This document shows positions 19,193 to 27,920 of a stretch of DNA of 47,531 nt, piece after piece. The translations under genes and the position numbers were made by a program. Under the pieces are notes generated by a model that saw only the letters and a program-made list of their open reading frames with translations, did no database searches and was not told where the DNA came from. The first letter of the stretch is position 1. Every line of letters starts with the position of its first letter. The DNA is from an uncultured Clostridia bacterium (GTDB lineage: Bacteria; Bacillota; Clostridia; Christensenellales; CAG-138), in NCBI GenBank assembly GCA_947306125.1, contig CAMZFO010000001.1, positions 67,153 through 114,683 on the forward strand, read 5' to 3'.

Positions 19193-20311
19193 ATGATACC
19201 CATAGACATTGAAAGGCATATTTCCCTGCTCAAGCAGTTCGCGGCGATACCCGCGCCCTCGCATAACGAGGATAAGCGGGTCGAATTCCTGCTGCGCGAG
19301 CTTCACGGGATGGGGATAGACGACGCTTATTCCGACGAGGCGAAGAACGTGCTCGTGCCCATGGGCTGCGAGGGTGCGGGCGGTATCACCGTTTACACGG
19401 CGCATACGGACGTGGTGTTTCCCGACACGACCCCCCTGCCCGTAAGGGAGGAGGGCGGCAGGCTTTACGCTCCCGGAGTCGGCGACGACACCGCGAACGC
19501 CGCGGCGATGCTTACCACGATCCGTTTCATCAAGGAAAACGGGCTCAGGGCAAAGGAGCCGGTGCTCTTCGTTTTCGATTCATGCGAGGAGGGGCTCGGC
19601 AATCTCAAGGGCGTGCGCCGCATAATGAGCGATTTTGAAGGCAGGATAAAGGAGCTCGTTTCGTTCGACTGCTCGCTGGACGAGGGGATAGTCGTGAAGG
19701 CCGTCGGCTCCGAGCGCTTCCGCGTGACGGCGCGCACTAAGGGCGGGCACTCATACGGCGCCTTCGGCAGCCCCAACGCCATACACCGCATGGCGGAGCT
19801 CATCACGAAGCTCTACCGGCAGGAGCTGCCCGCTTCGTCCGATCAGCGCACGACCTATAACGTCGGCGTGATACAGGGCGGCACCTCCGTCAATACCATC
19901 GCGCCTTCCGCCGAGATGCTCTACGAGTTCCGCTCGGACGAGCACTCTTCGCTCGAATTCATGCGGGAGCAGTTTTTAAGGCTCCTTCGGGAGGCCGACT
20001 GCCCCGAGGCGCATTTTGAAGCCGAGGTAATAGGCGAACGCCCCTGCGGAAAGAACGTCGATCCCGAGGCGCAGGCGAGGCTGCTCGGCCGCTGCTCGGC
20101 CGCGATAAAGTCCGTGACGGGAGAGGCCCCGCTTTTAAGCTCCGGCTCGACCGACGCCAACGTGCCGCTCTCGCTGGGCGTGCCCGCGGTGACGTTCGGG
20201 CTCTATATAGGCGCGGGAGCGCACACGCGCGATGAATGGCTCGAGCTTAACTCGCTTGAAACGGGCTTGGAGATCGCTTTGAAGCTCGTTGTCGGCGGGC
20301 ATTTCGAATAA
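19193..20311 (+). CDS. M20 family metallopeptidase (peptidase T-like)
   Basis: Start trimmed to MIPIDIERHISLLKQFAAIPAPSHNEDKRVEFL; 'VYTAHTDVVFPD', 'GVGDDTANAAAML', 'DSCEEGLGNLKG', 'LLSSGSTDANVPLSLG'. Confidence 0.9.
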   Translation: MIPIDIERHISLLKQFAAIPAPSHNEDKRVEFLLRELHGMGIDDAYSDEAKNVLVPMGCEGAGGITVYTAHTDVVFPDTTPLPVREEGGRLYAPGVGDDTANAAAMLTTIRFIKENGLRAKEPVLFVFDSCEEGLGNLKGVRRIMSDFEGRIKELVSFDCSLDEGIVVKAVGSERFRVTARTKGGHSYGAFGSPNAIHRMAELITKLYRQELPASSDQRTTYNVGVIQGGTSVNTIAPSAEMLYEFRSDEHSSLEFMREQFLRLLREADCPEAHFEAEVIGERPCGKNVDPEAQARLLGRCSAAIKSVTGEAPLLSSGSTDANVPLSLGVPAVTFGLYIGAGAHTRDEWLELNSLETGLEIALKLVVGGHFE

Positions 20312-20338
20312 CGGCGGACAGTGCCGGGAAAGGAAGCC

Positions 20339-20539
20339 ATGTTCGGTATCAAAAAGGAAAAGAAGGGAAATTGGACCAAAGTCGAGCACGCGTCGGGGCC
20401 GATCTATTACCGCTGCTCCAACTGCCGCGCGATGTTCCCCTCCCCCGCTCCAACCTGCCCCGCCTGCAGGGCGAAGATGAAAAAGAAGATAAAATACGAC
20501 CCGGCGTTCATAGACGACTGGTCGCTTGGCGAGGAATGA
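20339..20539 (+). CDS. Small zinc-ribbon protein
   Basis: CSNCRAMFPSPAPTCPACRAKM; RBS gaaaggaa upstream of ATG. Confidence 0.6.
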   Translation: MFGIKKEKKGNWTKVEHASGPIYYRCSNCRAMFPSPAPTCPACRAKMKKKIKYDPAFIDDWSLGEE

Positions 20540-20540
20540 T

Positions 20541-21290
20541 ATGCTAAAGAGCTTTTTTGACGAGCATCCCGAATGCGCCGTCGCCTTTTCTGGCGGAGCG
20601 GATTCGGCTTACCTGCTTTACGAGGCGAAGCTTTACGCGAGGCGATTCGCGGCCTTTTACGTCAAGACCGCGTTTCAGCCCATGTTCGAGTTCGAGGACG
20701 CCCTGAGATTCACGCGGGAGCACGATATCCCCCTGCGCGTGCTTCTCTGCGACGCGCTCTCCTGCGAGGAGATAGTCTCCAATCCGCCCGACCGCTGTTA
20801 TCACTGCAAAAGGCGCATATTCGGAGCCATAGCGGAGGCGGCGCGCAAGGCGGGCTTCGACACCGTTTTGGACGGCACGAACGCCTCCGACGACGCGGGC
20901 GACCGCCCCGGTATGCGCGCGCTCGAGGAGCTGCGGGTGCTCTCGCCCCTGCGCCTTGCGGGGCTTGAAAAGGCGCGAGTGCGTGAGCTTTCGCGCGAGG
21001 CGGGGCTTTTCACGTGGGACAAGCCCGCGTACGCCTGCCTGGCGACGAGGATAGGCACGGGAAGGCGCATCGAACGGCGCCTGCTCGAAAGGACTGAGCG
21101 GGCGGAGGCGTATATCGCCTCGCTCGGCTTTACCGATTTCCGCATACGCACGCTTGGCGAGACCGGGCTTTTGCAGGTCACCGAGGATGATATGCCTCTT
21201 GCGCGGGAAAGATTCGGGGAAATAAGGGAGCGGCTCTGCGGGCCTTACGCCGATCTGCTGCTCGATCCGGAGGCAAGGCATGGACAATGA
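20541..21290 (+). CDS. larE: LarE-like ATP-dependent sacrificial sulfur transferase
   Basis: PP-loop 'CAVAFSGGADSAYLLYEA', 'CYHCKRRIF', 'DGTNASDDAGDRPGMRALEEL', 'PAYACLATRI'. Start trimmed to MLKSFFDE. Confidence 0.92.
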   Translation: MLKSFFDEHPECAVAFSGGADSAYLLYEAKLYARRFAAFYVKTAFQPMFEFEDALRFTREHDIPLRVLLCDALSCEEIVSNPPDRCYHCKRRIFGAIAEAARKAGFDTVLDGTNASDDAGDRPGMRALEELRVLSPLRLAGLEKARVRELSREAGLFTWDKPAYACLATRIGTGRRIERRLLERTERAEAYIASLGFTDFRIRTLGETGLLQVTEDDMPLARERFGEIRERLCGPYADLLLDPEARHGQ

Positions 21291-22059
21291 GTTAAGAAGG
21301 CTTTTGGAAGGCGTGAGGGACGGGTCCGTGCCCGTGGACGACGCGCTTCTGCGGATAAAAAAGCAGCCCTTCTTGGATATAGGCTGCGCAAAGGTAGACC
21401 TGCACCGCGCCGCGCGGCAGGGCGCGCCGGAGGTGATCTACGGCGCCGGAAAGACGCCCGAACAGATAGAAAAGATCGCCCGCGCCATGCTCGATAACGG
21501 GCAGGAGCGCGTGCTTATAACGCGGCTCTCGAAGGAAGCGGCGGACGCGCTCTCGGGTCGCCTCCCAATGCGCTATTTTGCCGAAGGCCGCATAGGCTTC
21601 TGCGGGGAATTCCCGGAGCCCGACGGCTTGGGCAAGGTCGTCGTCGCGACGGGCGGGACGAGCGATATCCCCGTCGCCGAGGAAGCGGCGCTGACCGCCT
21701 CCGCCATGGGCAGCGAGGTGATAAGGCTCTACGACGTCGGAGTCGCAGGGCTGCACAGGCTGCTCGGGCACGTCGACGAGATAATGGGCGCCTCCGTGAT
21801 AATCGCCATAGCAGGTATGGAGGGGGCGCTTGCGAGCGTCATTGGCGGGCTTGCGGACTGCCCCGTGATCGCCGTGCCCACGAGCGTCGGCTACGGCGCT
21901 TCCTTCGGCGGGCTCTCGGCGCTGCTTTCGATGCTCAACTCCTGCGCGAGCGGAGTCGCCGCAGTCAATATCGACAACGGCTTCGGCGCGGGATATCTTG
22001 CAAACATGATAAACCACATGGCGGCCGTGAAGCCGTCTGAAAACACGGAGGGAAAATGA
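21280..22059 (+). CDS. larB: LarB-like carboxylase for nickel-pincer cofactor biosynthesis
   Basis: 'APEVIYGAGKTPEQI', 'VATGGTSDIPVAEEAALTASAMG', 'GMEGALASVIGGLADCPVIAVPTSVGYGASFGGLSALLSMLNSCASGVAAVNIDNGFGAG'. Confidence 0.95.
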   Translation: MDNELRRLLEGVRDGSVPVDDALLRIKKQPFLDIGCAKVDLHRAARQGAPEVIYGAGKTPEQIEKIARAMLDNGQERVLITRLSKEAADALSGRLPMRYFAEGRIGFCGEFPEPDGLGKVVVATGGTSDIPVAEEAALTASAMGSEVIRLYDVGVAGLHRLLGHVDEIMGASVIIAIAGMEGALASVIGGLADCPVIAVPTSVGYGASFGGLSALLSMLNSCASGVAAVNIDNGFGAGYLANMINHMAAVKPSENTEGK

Positions 22060-23327
22060 GAACGCTTTATCTTGACCTTGGCATGGGCGCGGCGGGCGAT
22101 ATGCTCACGGCGGCGCTTTACGAGCTGCTCGATGATGAAAAAAAGAAGGTTTTCATTGAAAAGATCAATTCGCTCGGGCACGGCGAGCTTTGCGTCGCGC
22201 CGGAGCCCGCGGAGAAATGCGGTATACGCGGGACGCATATGCACGTGACCATAGCCGGCATGGAGGAGCACGAGCATATGCATGAGCATGACCATGAGCA
22301 CGGGCATGACCACGAGCATGAGCATGACCACGAGCACGGGCACGAGCATGACCATGACCACGAACATGAGCATCATCACGGGCATCATCACAGCGGCATG
22401 GCGGATATAGAGGCGATCATATCGGGCGCCGACCTCCCGGACGGGGTCAAAAGCAGTGCCATGACCGTTTACCGTCTAATCGCGGAAGCCGAGAGCGCGG
22501 CTCACGGCAAGCCCGTGACGGAGATACATTTTCACGAGGTCGGCGCGCTGGACGCCGTGGCCGACGTGACGGGCGTGTGCCTGCTGATGGATATGCTCGG
22601 AGCGGAAAGGGTAATCGCCTCCCCCGCCGCCACGGGCTTCGGGCACGTGCACTGTGCGCACGGCATACTGCCCGTGCCCGCTCCGGCGACCGCATACATA
22701 ATGCGCGGGGCGCCCATTTACGCCGGCGAATTCGAGGGAGAGCTCCTGACTCCCACCGGAGCCGCGCTCATAAGGCATTTCGTTACCGAATTCGGCAATA
22801 TGCCCCTCATGAAGCCCGAGGCGATAGGCTACGGCATGGGCACGAAGGACTTCCCCCGCGCCAACTGCGTCCGCGCCGTGCTCGGCGATTCCGGTCCCGA
22901 AGGGAACAGGGGCGAGATCATGGAGCTTTGCTGCAATCTTGACGATATGACTCCGGAGGCGGTGAGCTTCGCCATGGATATGCTCTTCGACGCGGGAGCG
23001 GCCGACGTCTGGACGGAGCCCATAGGCATGAAAAAATCCCGCCCCGGCGTGAAGCTCTGCGCGCTCTGCACGGAAAGCAGGACGAACGCGCTCGTCCGCG
23101 CCTTCTTTAAGCACACCACGACGATCGGAGTGCGGGAAACGTTCTGCAGAAGGTATACGCTCGAAAGAAGCTTTGAGGCGCGGACGATCGGCGAAAGCAA
23201 AGTCACGCTCAAGCATTCCAGGGGCTATGGTGCGGAGCGATGCAAGCCGGAATTCGAGGACGTCGCCCGGATGGCAAGGGAAAGAGGGCTTTCGCTTGCC
23301 GAGGCCGAGGCGCTAATAAAGGAATGA
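22056..23327 (+). CDS. larC: LarC-like nickel insertase, single uninterrupted ORF
   Basis: 'MRTLYLDLGMGAAGDMLTAALYELL', 'EIHFHEVGALDAVADV'; C-terminal 'LCCNLDDMTPEAVSFAMDMLFDAGAADVWTEPIGMKKSRPG'. Confidence 0.95.
   Translation: MRTLYLDLGMGAAGDMLTAALYELLDDEKKKVFIEKINSLGHGELCVAPEPAEKCGIRGTHMHVTIAGMEEHEHMHEHDHEHGHDHEHEHDHEHGHEHDHDHEHEHHHGHHHSGMADIEAIISGADLPDGVKSSAMTVYRLIAEAESAAHGKPVTEIHFHEVGALDAVADVTGVCLLMDMLGAERVIASPAATGFGHVHCAHGILPVPAPATAYIMRGAPIYAGEFEGELLTPTGAALIRHFVTEFGNMPLMKPEAIGYGMGTKDFPRANCVRAVLGDSGPEGNRGEIMELCCNLDDMTPEAVSFAMDMLFDAGAADVWTEPIGMKKSRPGVKLCALCTESRTNALVRAFFKHTTTIGVRETFCRRYTLERSFEARTIGESKVTLKHSRGYGAERCKPEFEDVARMARERGLSLAEAEALIKE
22269..22391 (+). repeat. His-rich low-complexity repeat inside larC
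   Basis: cat/gag/gac/cac repeats encode HEHMHEHDHEHGHDHEHEHDHEHGHEHDHDHEHEHHHGHHH. Confidence 0.95.
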
Positions 23328-23335
23328 GAACAAGC

Positions 23336-23367
23336 AAAAAGAGCCGCGGCCCATGCTGCGGCTCTTT
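23336..23367. terminator. Bidirectional terminator between larC and thioesterase
   Basis: AAAAAGAGCCGC-ggcccatgct-GCGGCTCTTTT between convergent genes. Confidence 0.85.
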
Positions 23368-23371
23368 TGTG

Positions 23372-24094
23372 TTACAAGCTGATCCTTGCAAGGATCGCGG
23401 TCACATCCCGGCGCGCCATTTTGAGATCCCAGCCCGTTTCCGTACTGCGGCGGAAGACTTTAAGCTCGTCGCCCTCGAAACAGGGGGCCTTGAACAGCAC
23501 CTCCATGCTGCGGATGTCCATCGACTCGAGCTCGGCATTGGAGAAGAAACCCATAAGAGCCTTGACGTACGCGGCGTTGTTCATATGACGGCCTACGTCG
23601 ATATCGGTGGAGACGACGCGGTAGCTGCCGCAGCACTCCTCCGGGGAAAACTCGTCCGGTATGCGGGAGAAGGGCTCGGTGCCCGCAGGGGGCTGAGTGA
23701 GCGCGAGCTCCTCCGGGTAGACGCCCTTCATGGGAGCCAGCTTCCCGGTCTCCACGTTTATCACAGCCCATTCCGTCCTGCCGGTGATGACCGTCCTGCC
23801 GTCCTTTTTGACGAGATAGCTCCTGTTGCCGCGGATCCTTTCCGGAGCCTCCGGCCAGGTGACGAGCTTCACCTCCTCGCTCATGCGGGGACGCTCGAAA
23901 AAGTCAATGCGGGTCTTGACCGTGAGCCAAAAGAGCCCTCGCTTTGCCATATCCGCAAAGCCCACCCCGATGAGCTCAGCGTGGATCGCCGCCATATCCA
24001 TGAGTGCGCGGAAAACATCCGGCACTCCGAATCTGCCGGAAGCGTCCGCAAAACCGGGCGTTATTTTAAGAGTTTCCTCATGTATCTCGTTCAT
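23372..24094 (-). CDS. Acyl-ACP thioesterase
   Basis: Two hotdog halves; 'VVSTDIDVGRHMNNAAYVKALMGF', 'VKTRIDFFERPRMSEEVKLVTWP'. Start trimmed to MNEIHEETLK. Confidence 0.88.
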   Translation of the reverse strand: MNEIHEETLKITPGFADASGRFGVPDVFRALMDMAAIHAELIGVGFADMAKRGLFWLTVKTRIDFFERPRMSEEVKLVTWPEAPERIRGNRSYLVKKDGRTVITGRTEWAVINVETGKLAPMKGVYPEELALTQPPAGTEPFSRIPDEFSPEECCGSYRVVSTDIDVGRHMNNAAYVKALMGFFSNAELESMDIRSMEVLFKAPCFEGDELKVFRRSTETGWDLKMARRDVTAILARISL

Positions 24095-24114
24095 TTGAAG
24101 CACATCTCCTTTAC

Positions 24115-24158
24115 TCGTTAACGAATCGATTATAACACCTCGCGCGGCCTTAAGTCAA
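24115..24158 (-). promoter_or_regulatory. Promoter of the thioesterase gene with a palindrome near +1
   Basis: Minus-strand TTGACT (24158-24153)-N18-TATAAT (24134-24129); 10-bp palindrome TCGTTAACGA at 24115-24124. Confidence 0.6.
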
Positions 24159-24196
24159 CAACGCTCCGGATCCCGCAGAAGGGGCCCGGAGGGCGC

Positions 24197-24225
24197 AAAA
24201 AAGGGCGCCCCTCGAGGGAACGCCC
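24197..24225 (-). terminator. Minus-strand terminator-like hairpin upstream of the thioesterase promoter
   Basis: Minus-strand GGGCG-TTCCCTCGAGGGG-CGCCC-TTTTTT. Confidence 0.5.
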
Positions 24226-24286
24226 GATCCTGCCGAAATCATTTTTTTGCGGGATCTTTTATTTTACGGGAATCCCGCCATCCGGC

Positions 24287-24315
24287 TTGAAATCTGCCCG
24301 CCGCGATGGTATCAT
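24287..24315 (+). promoter_or_regulatory. Promoter for the M42 peptidase gene
   Basis: TTGAAA-N17-TATCAT, 28 bp before ATG 24344. Confidence 0.5.
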
Positions 24316-24343
24316 AAGCAAAAGAAACGAAAGGAGCGATCCT

Positions 24344-25378
24344 ATGTTGATATTCAACGAAGAATACTGCCTCGAAGCCTTCCGCAGGCTTTTGGGCGCG
24401 GACAGCACCACCGGTCAATACGAGCAGGTGCAGGAGCTTATCTGCAAAATGCTGGACGAGCTCGGCTTCCCCTACACCGTGACCCACAAGGGCGGCGTGA
24501 TAGCCGACCTCGGCGGCGAGGGCGATCCCCTCGTCGTGACCGCGCATCTTGACGATATAGGTCTCATGGTGCGGCACGTCAATTCCGACGGCACTCTTAA
24601 CGTGTGCCCCGTCGGAGGGCTCTACCCCTTCTACTGCATGATGGAGAACGTGCGCGTCCACACCCGCGACGGCAAGGTATTCACCGGCTCCGTATGCCGC
24701 ACGCCCAATTCCGTGCACGTCACCGAGGAGGAGCTGCGCGAGGAGATGCCCGATTTCCGCTCGAACGTCTGCGTCGTGCTCGACGAGGACGTTGAGAGCG
24801 CTGAGGACGTGAGAGCGCTCGGCGTCGAGACGGGCGACATGATAGCCCTTGAGCCGCGCTTCACCATGTCCAACGGGTACCTTAAATCGCATTTTATCGA
24901 CGACAAGGCCTGCGCCGCGGTGCTGCTTGCCGCCATGAAGGAGCTCAAGAGGACCGGCGAGAAGCTGAACCGCAAGGTGCTCGCGTATTTTGCGATGTAC
25001 GAGGAGATCGGCCACGGCACGAGCTGGCTGCCCGAGGGCGTGAAGGACATACTCTCCATCGACATCGCTCCGACCGGCCCCGACCAGAATTCCGACGAGC
25101 ATAAGGTGACGGTATTCTGCAAGGATTCGCGCTTCCCCTATCATTGGGGCATGACGAACGAGCTGCGCGAGGCGGCGATAAAGGCGGGCGTCGATTTCGT
25201 TATGGATATCTTCACCCCGCATTACGGCACCGACGGCGATATCAGCATAGTCGCGGGCTACGACATCCGCCACTCCGCCATAGGCCCCGGCACCGCCAAC
25301 AGCCACGGCTACGAGAGGACGCATATACTGGGGCTCAAGAACACCTTCGATCTGCTCGCGGCATACATCACCCGCTGA
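24344..25378 (+). CDS. M42 family metallopeptidase (glutamyl aminopeptidase/endoglucanase-like)
   Basis: 'VVTAHLDDIGLMV', 'FIDDKACAAVLLAAMKEL', 'YEEIGHGTSW', 'SIVAGYDIRHSAIGPGTANSHGYERTH'. Confidence 0.88.
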   Translation: MLIFNEEYCLEAFRRLLGADSTTGQYEQVQELICKMLDELGFPYTVTHKGGVIADLGGEGDPLVVTAHLDDIGLMVRHVNSDGTLNVCPVGGLYPFYCMMENVRVHTRDGKVFTGSVCRTPNSVHVTEEELREEMPDFRSNVCVVLDEDVESAEDVRALGVETGDMIALEPRFTMSNGYLKSHFIDDKACAAVLLAAMKELKRTGEKLNRKVLAYFAMYEEIGHGTSWLPEGVKDILSIDIAPTGPDQNSDEHKVTVFCKDSRFPYHWGMTNELREAAIKAGVDFVMDIFTPHYGTDGDISIVAGYDIRHSAIGPGTANSHGYERTHILGLKNTFDLLAAYITR

Positions 25379-25392
25379 CGCATACTAAAGCC

Positions 25393-26631
25393 ATGAAAAC
25401 GACCCGTATTTTAAGGAGTATAACGGCGCTCGCCCTTGCCTTGAGCGGCGTGCTTCTCTGCGCCTGCACGGGGAGCGGCAAGCCGGCCCCCACAGAGGAG
25501 CCGCGCGTCACGCAGGCGCCCGAGGTGGAATACACCATGACGCACGTTATAAGGTATTGGCCGGAGGACGCTGATTACAGCTCCTGCGATTACGCCTGCG
25601 TCGCCGAAATACCCAAGTTTTCCAAGGAATACACCGCGGGCTCCAAGCTGAACAAGGCGGTGGACGGATACCTTGAGGAGCTTGCCTCACGCATCGAGAC
25701 CCGCTATATGCCCGCCGCGATAGCCAAGCCCCCCTCCACGGAGGTCGAAGCGAGGGTCGAGACCGCCAACGGCGTCACGAACGTCATATTCACCGAAAAG
25801 CACGCATATGAGGCGCAGCCCTATTTCGAGACCTACGTGCTCATGCTCAACGAGCGCGGCGATGCGGTGAACCTCAACGACGTATTCAAAAACTATCACG
25901 CCGACCAGCTCATAGCCTCCGTGATCGCCGATTCCATCGCGGGCGACGACCGCTTTTACGAGGCGGACGCTTCGAAGGTGCTCGCCTCCATCGACTGCAA
26001 TCACGGCGCGAGCGTGCAGAACGGCGGCTGTACGGTATACGTGCACGAGGGCCTGCTCGCCCCGTATGAGCTGGGCGAGCTCTCGTTCGACGTGCCTTTC
26101 GGCGACGTGCATCCGGACTTCGTCGGAGAAAACGCCGCTATGACGCTCGAGGAATACGGCGATATAGTCGACTTCCTGCACTTCGTGTCCGACGCGGCGG
26201 TAGTGCGCGCTGAGAGCATATACGACGGACGCCTCTCCGAATACGAGGCCGCTTCCTTCATGGGCGAGCTCGCGCTGACGCTCGGCATACTCCCCGAGGA
26301 CGGCCGCATACCCGTGCCGGAAGAGGAATTCCTGCGCCTCTACCGCGAGTGCTTCGGGCAGGAGCTCCCCGGTATCGACACGGAAGCGCACGACATAAAG
26401 CATGAGGGCGGCTTTTTCAAGGTCGAGAACGCGAGGAAGAGATACGCCTACAACGTCGACATACTGGGAGCCGAGCGCAGCGGAGACGATCTGACTCTCA
26501 CGGGAGATATGATATTCGGCAAATTCGGCTTCGCCTCGAGCGAATACGTCTGCCACGTCACGGTTAAGCTCATAAAGAACGCGGAAAGCCCGTTCGGGTT
26601 CACGCTCAAGGATTTTGAAATGAAGATGTGA
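25393..26631 (+). CDS. Putative lipoprotein (DUF3298/RsiV-like)
   Basis: Signal peptide and lipobox LSGVLLCAC; 'YFETYVLMLNERGDAVNLNDVFKN..' resembles DUF3298 proteins. Confidence 0.6.
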   Translation: MKTTRILRSITALALALSGVLLCACTGSGKPAPTEEPRVTQAPEVEYTMTHVIRYWPEDADYSSCDYACVAEIPKFSKEYTAGSKLNKAVDGYLEELASRIETRYMPAAIAKPPSTEVEARVETANGVTNVIFTEKHAYEAQPYFETYVLMLNERGDAVNLNDVFKNYHADQLIASVIADSIAGDDRFYEADASKVLASIDCNHGASVQNGGCTVYVHEGLLAPYELGELSFDVPFGDVHPDFVGENAAMTLEEYGDIVDFLHFVSDAAVVRAESIYDGRLSEYEAASFMGELALTLGILPEDGRIPVPEEEFLRLYRECFGQELPGIDTEAHDIKHEGGFFKVENARKRYAYNVDILGAERSGDDLTLTGDMIFGKFGFASSEYVCHVTVKLIKNAESPFGFTLKDFEMKM

Positions 26632-26644
26632 GGATGAAAAAGCA

Positions 26645-26682
26645 AAAGGCCGCGGGCGAATATGCCTGCGGCTTTTTCCTTC
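26645..26682. terminator. Terminator between convergent genes
   Basis: AAAGGCCGCGGGC-gaatat-GCCTGCGGCTTTTTCC (one wobble). Confidence 0.65.
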
Positions 26683-26694
26683 AATGGGCTTTTT

Positions 26695-27852
26695 TTATTG
26701 CTTTATACCGGTTTTTTTCGCGGCTGCGGAGGCGACCGCGGCGGTCAGGGGAACTGCGAGTATGAGCCCAACGGAGCCCGCGGCGGACCTTATAAGCTCC
26801 ATTATCGTATCATCGTTGTTGATGAGCTGGTAGGGCTGCATACCGGCGGCGGCCATGATTATCATGAGATTCAGCGAGGCGCCGACGAAAGCCAGTATGA
26901 GCGTGTTGGTCATGGTCCCTATCATATCCCGCCCTATGTTCATGCCCGAGCGGAACAGCTCCCCGCGCGAGAGCCCGGAGTCGACCTCGTGAAGCTCGTT
27001 CACGGAGGAGGCTATGCTCATGGCGACGTCCATGACGGCTCCGAGGGACGAAATGATTATGCCCGAAACGAAGAGCCCGCGCACGTTGAGCGTTATGCCC
27101 TCGAGGGTGCGGGATTCATCGAGCAGCCACTCCGCCTCGTCCATCGTCATGCCCGAAACGCGTGCAATGCTGCCGCAGATCAGCGCAAAAGCGCCCGAAA
27201 CGAGCACGCAGAGCGCCGTGCCGAGCATGGCGGAGACCGTTTTACGGGTGACGCCGCCGAGCAGGGTGAACGAGAAAACCGTTATGAACACGCAGACTAT
27301 GAGCGTCAGGGGTATCGCGGGGAAGCCCTTGAGCCACATGGGTATCAGGAAAAGTATTATCGCGGCAAGCGAATACGCGAGCCCGAACAGGCTCATGACG
27401 CCCTTCTTCCTGCCGACCGTTATCGCGGCTGCGGCAAAAATAAGGACTATGGCCGCGGCGAGCCATGTGAAATCATAATTGACTATGCTCATCTGATAGC
27501 CGGGCTCGCGCGAATCGGAGGTGATGGTGACCGTGAGCACCGTGCCCGCCTTGGCGACCTTTTCGTGCATGGGGCCCAAATAGTTGTTCACGTTCATTAC
27601 GTCGCCCTTATACCTGCCCGTGAGCACCGTCACGCAGAGCGACTGCGAGCCGCGGAGCGCGTTTTCGGTCTCGGGATCGACCTCGTAGCTGTCACGGAGC
27701 ACTTGTGTGACCCGCACGAGCTCGTACTCGATGGTATAATAGGGGTTCTGCCCGGCGGGCTTCGCCCTTCTTCCGAGGAACGCGCCTATAACGAGCGCGG
27801 CAAGGCATATTACGACCGCCGTTATACTGACTATACTGTTCTTGCTTTTCAT
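26695..27852 (-). CDS. YibE/F-like multi-TM membrane protein
   Basis: 'VTVLTGRYKGDVMNVNNYLG', 'GVMSLFGLAYSLAAI', 'ISSLGAVMDVAMSIASSVNEL', 'LAFVGASLNLMII'. Confidence 0.85.
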   Translation of the reverse strand: MKSKNSIVSITAVVICLAALVIGAFLGRRAKPAGQNPYYTIEYELVRVTQVLRDSYEVDPETENALRGSQSLCVTVLTGRYKGDVMNVNNYLGPMHEKVAKAGTVLTVTITSDSREPGYQMSIVNYDFTWLAAAIVLIFAAAAITVGRKKGVMSLFGLAYSLAAIILFLIPMWLKGFPAIPLTLIVCVFITVFSFTLLGGVTRKTVSAMLGTALCVLVSGAFALICGSIARVSGMTMDEAEWLLDESRTLEGITLNVRGLFVSGIIISSLGAVMDVAMSIASSVNELHEVDSGLSRGELFRSGMNIGRDMIGTMTNTLILAFVGASLNLMIIMAAAGMQPYQLINNDDTIMELIRSAAGSVGLILAVPLTAAVASAAAKKTGIKQ

Positions 27853-27877
27853 GTGAAAACCGCCGGATACTTAAAAT

Positions 27878-27906
27878 TCGGGGACTGCCGCAAAGGGCAG
27901 TCCCCG
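27878..27906 (-). terminator. Terminator for the giant PHP-protein gene
   Basis: CGGGGACTGCC-gcaaa-GGGCAGTCCCCG 3' of the stop at 27921; T-rich on the minus strand (CCCCGAATTTT). Confidence 0.65.
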
Positions 27907-27920
27907 ATGCTGTTTTTTAC

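Noticed and set aside
21891-22391. Met/Val/Leu-rich minus-strand ORF 'MMMPVMMLMFVVMVMLVPVLVVMLMLVVM'
   Set aside because: Complement of the His-rich larC repeat; the apparent TM helix is an artefact of catgag/catgac codons read backwards.
22269-22391. CRISPR-like short repeats
   Set aside because: Periodicity is codon-level (6 nt), in frame within larC, with no spacers.
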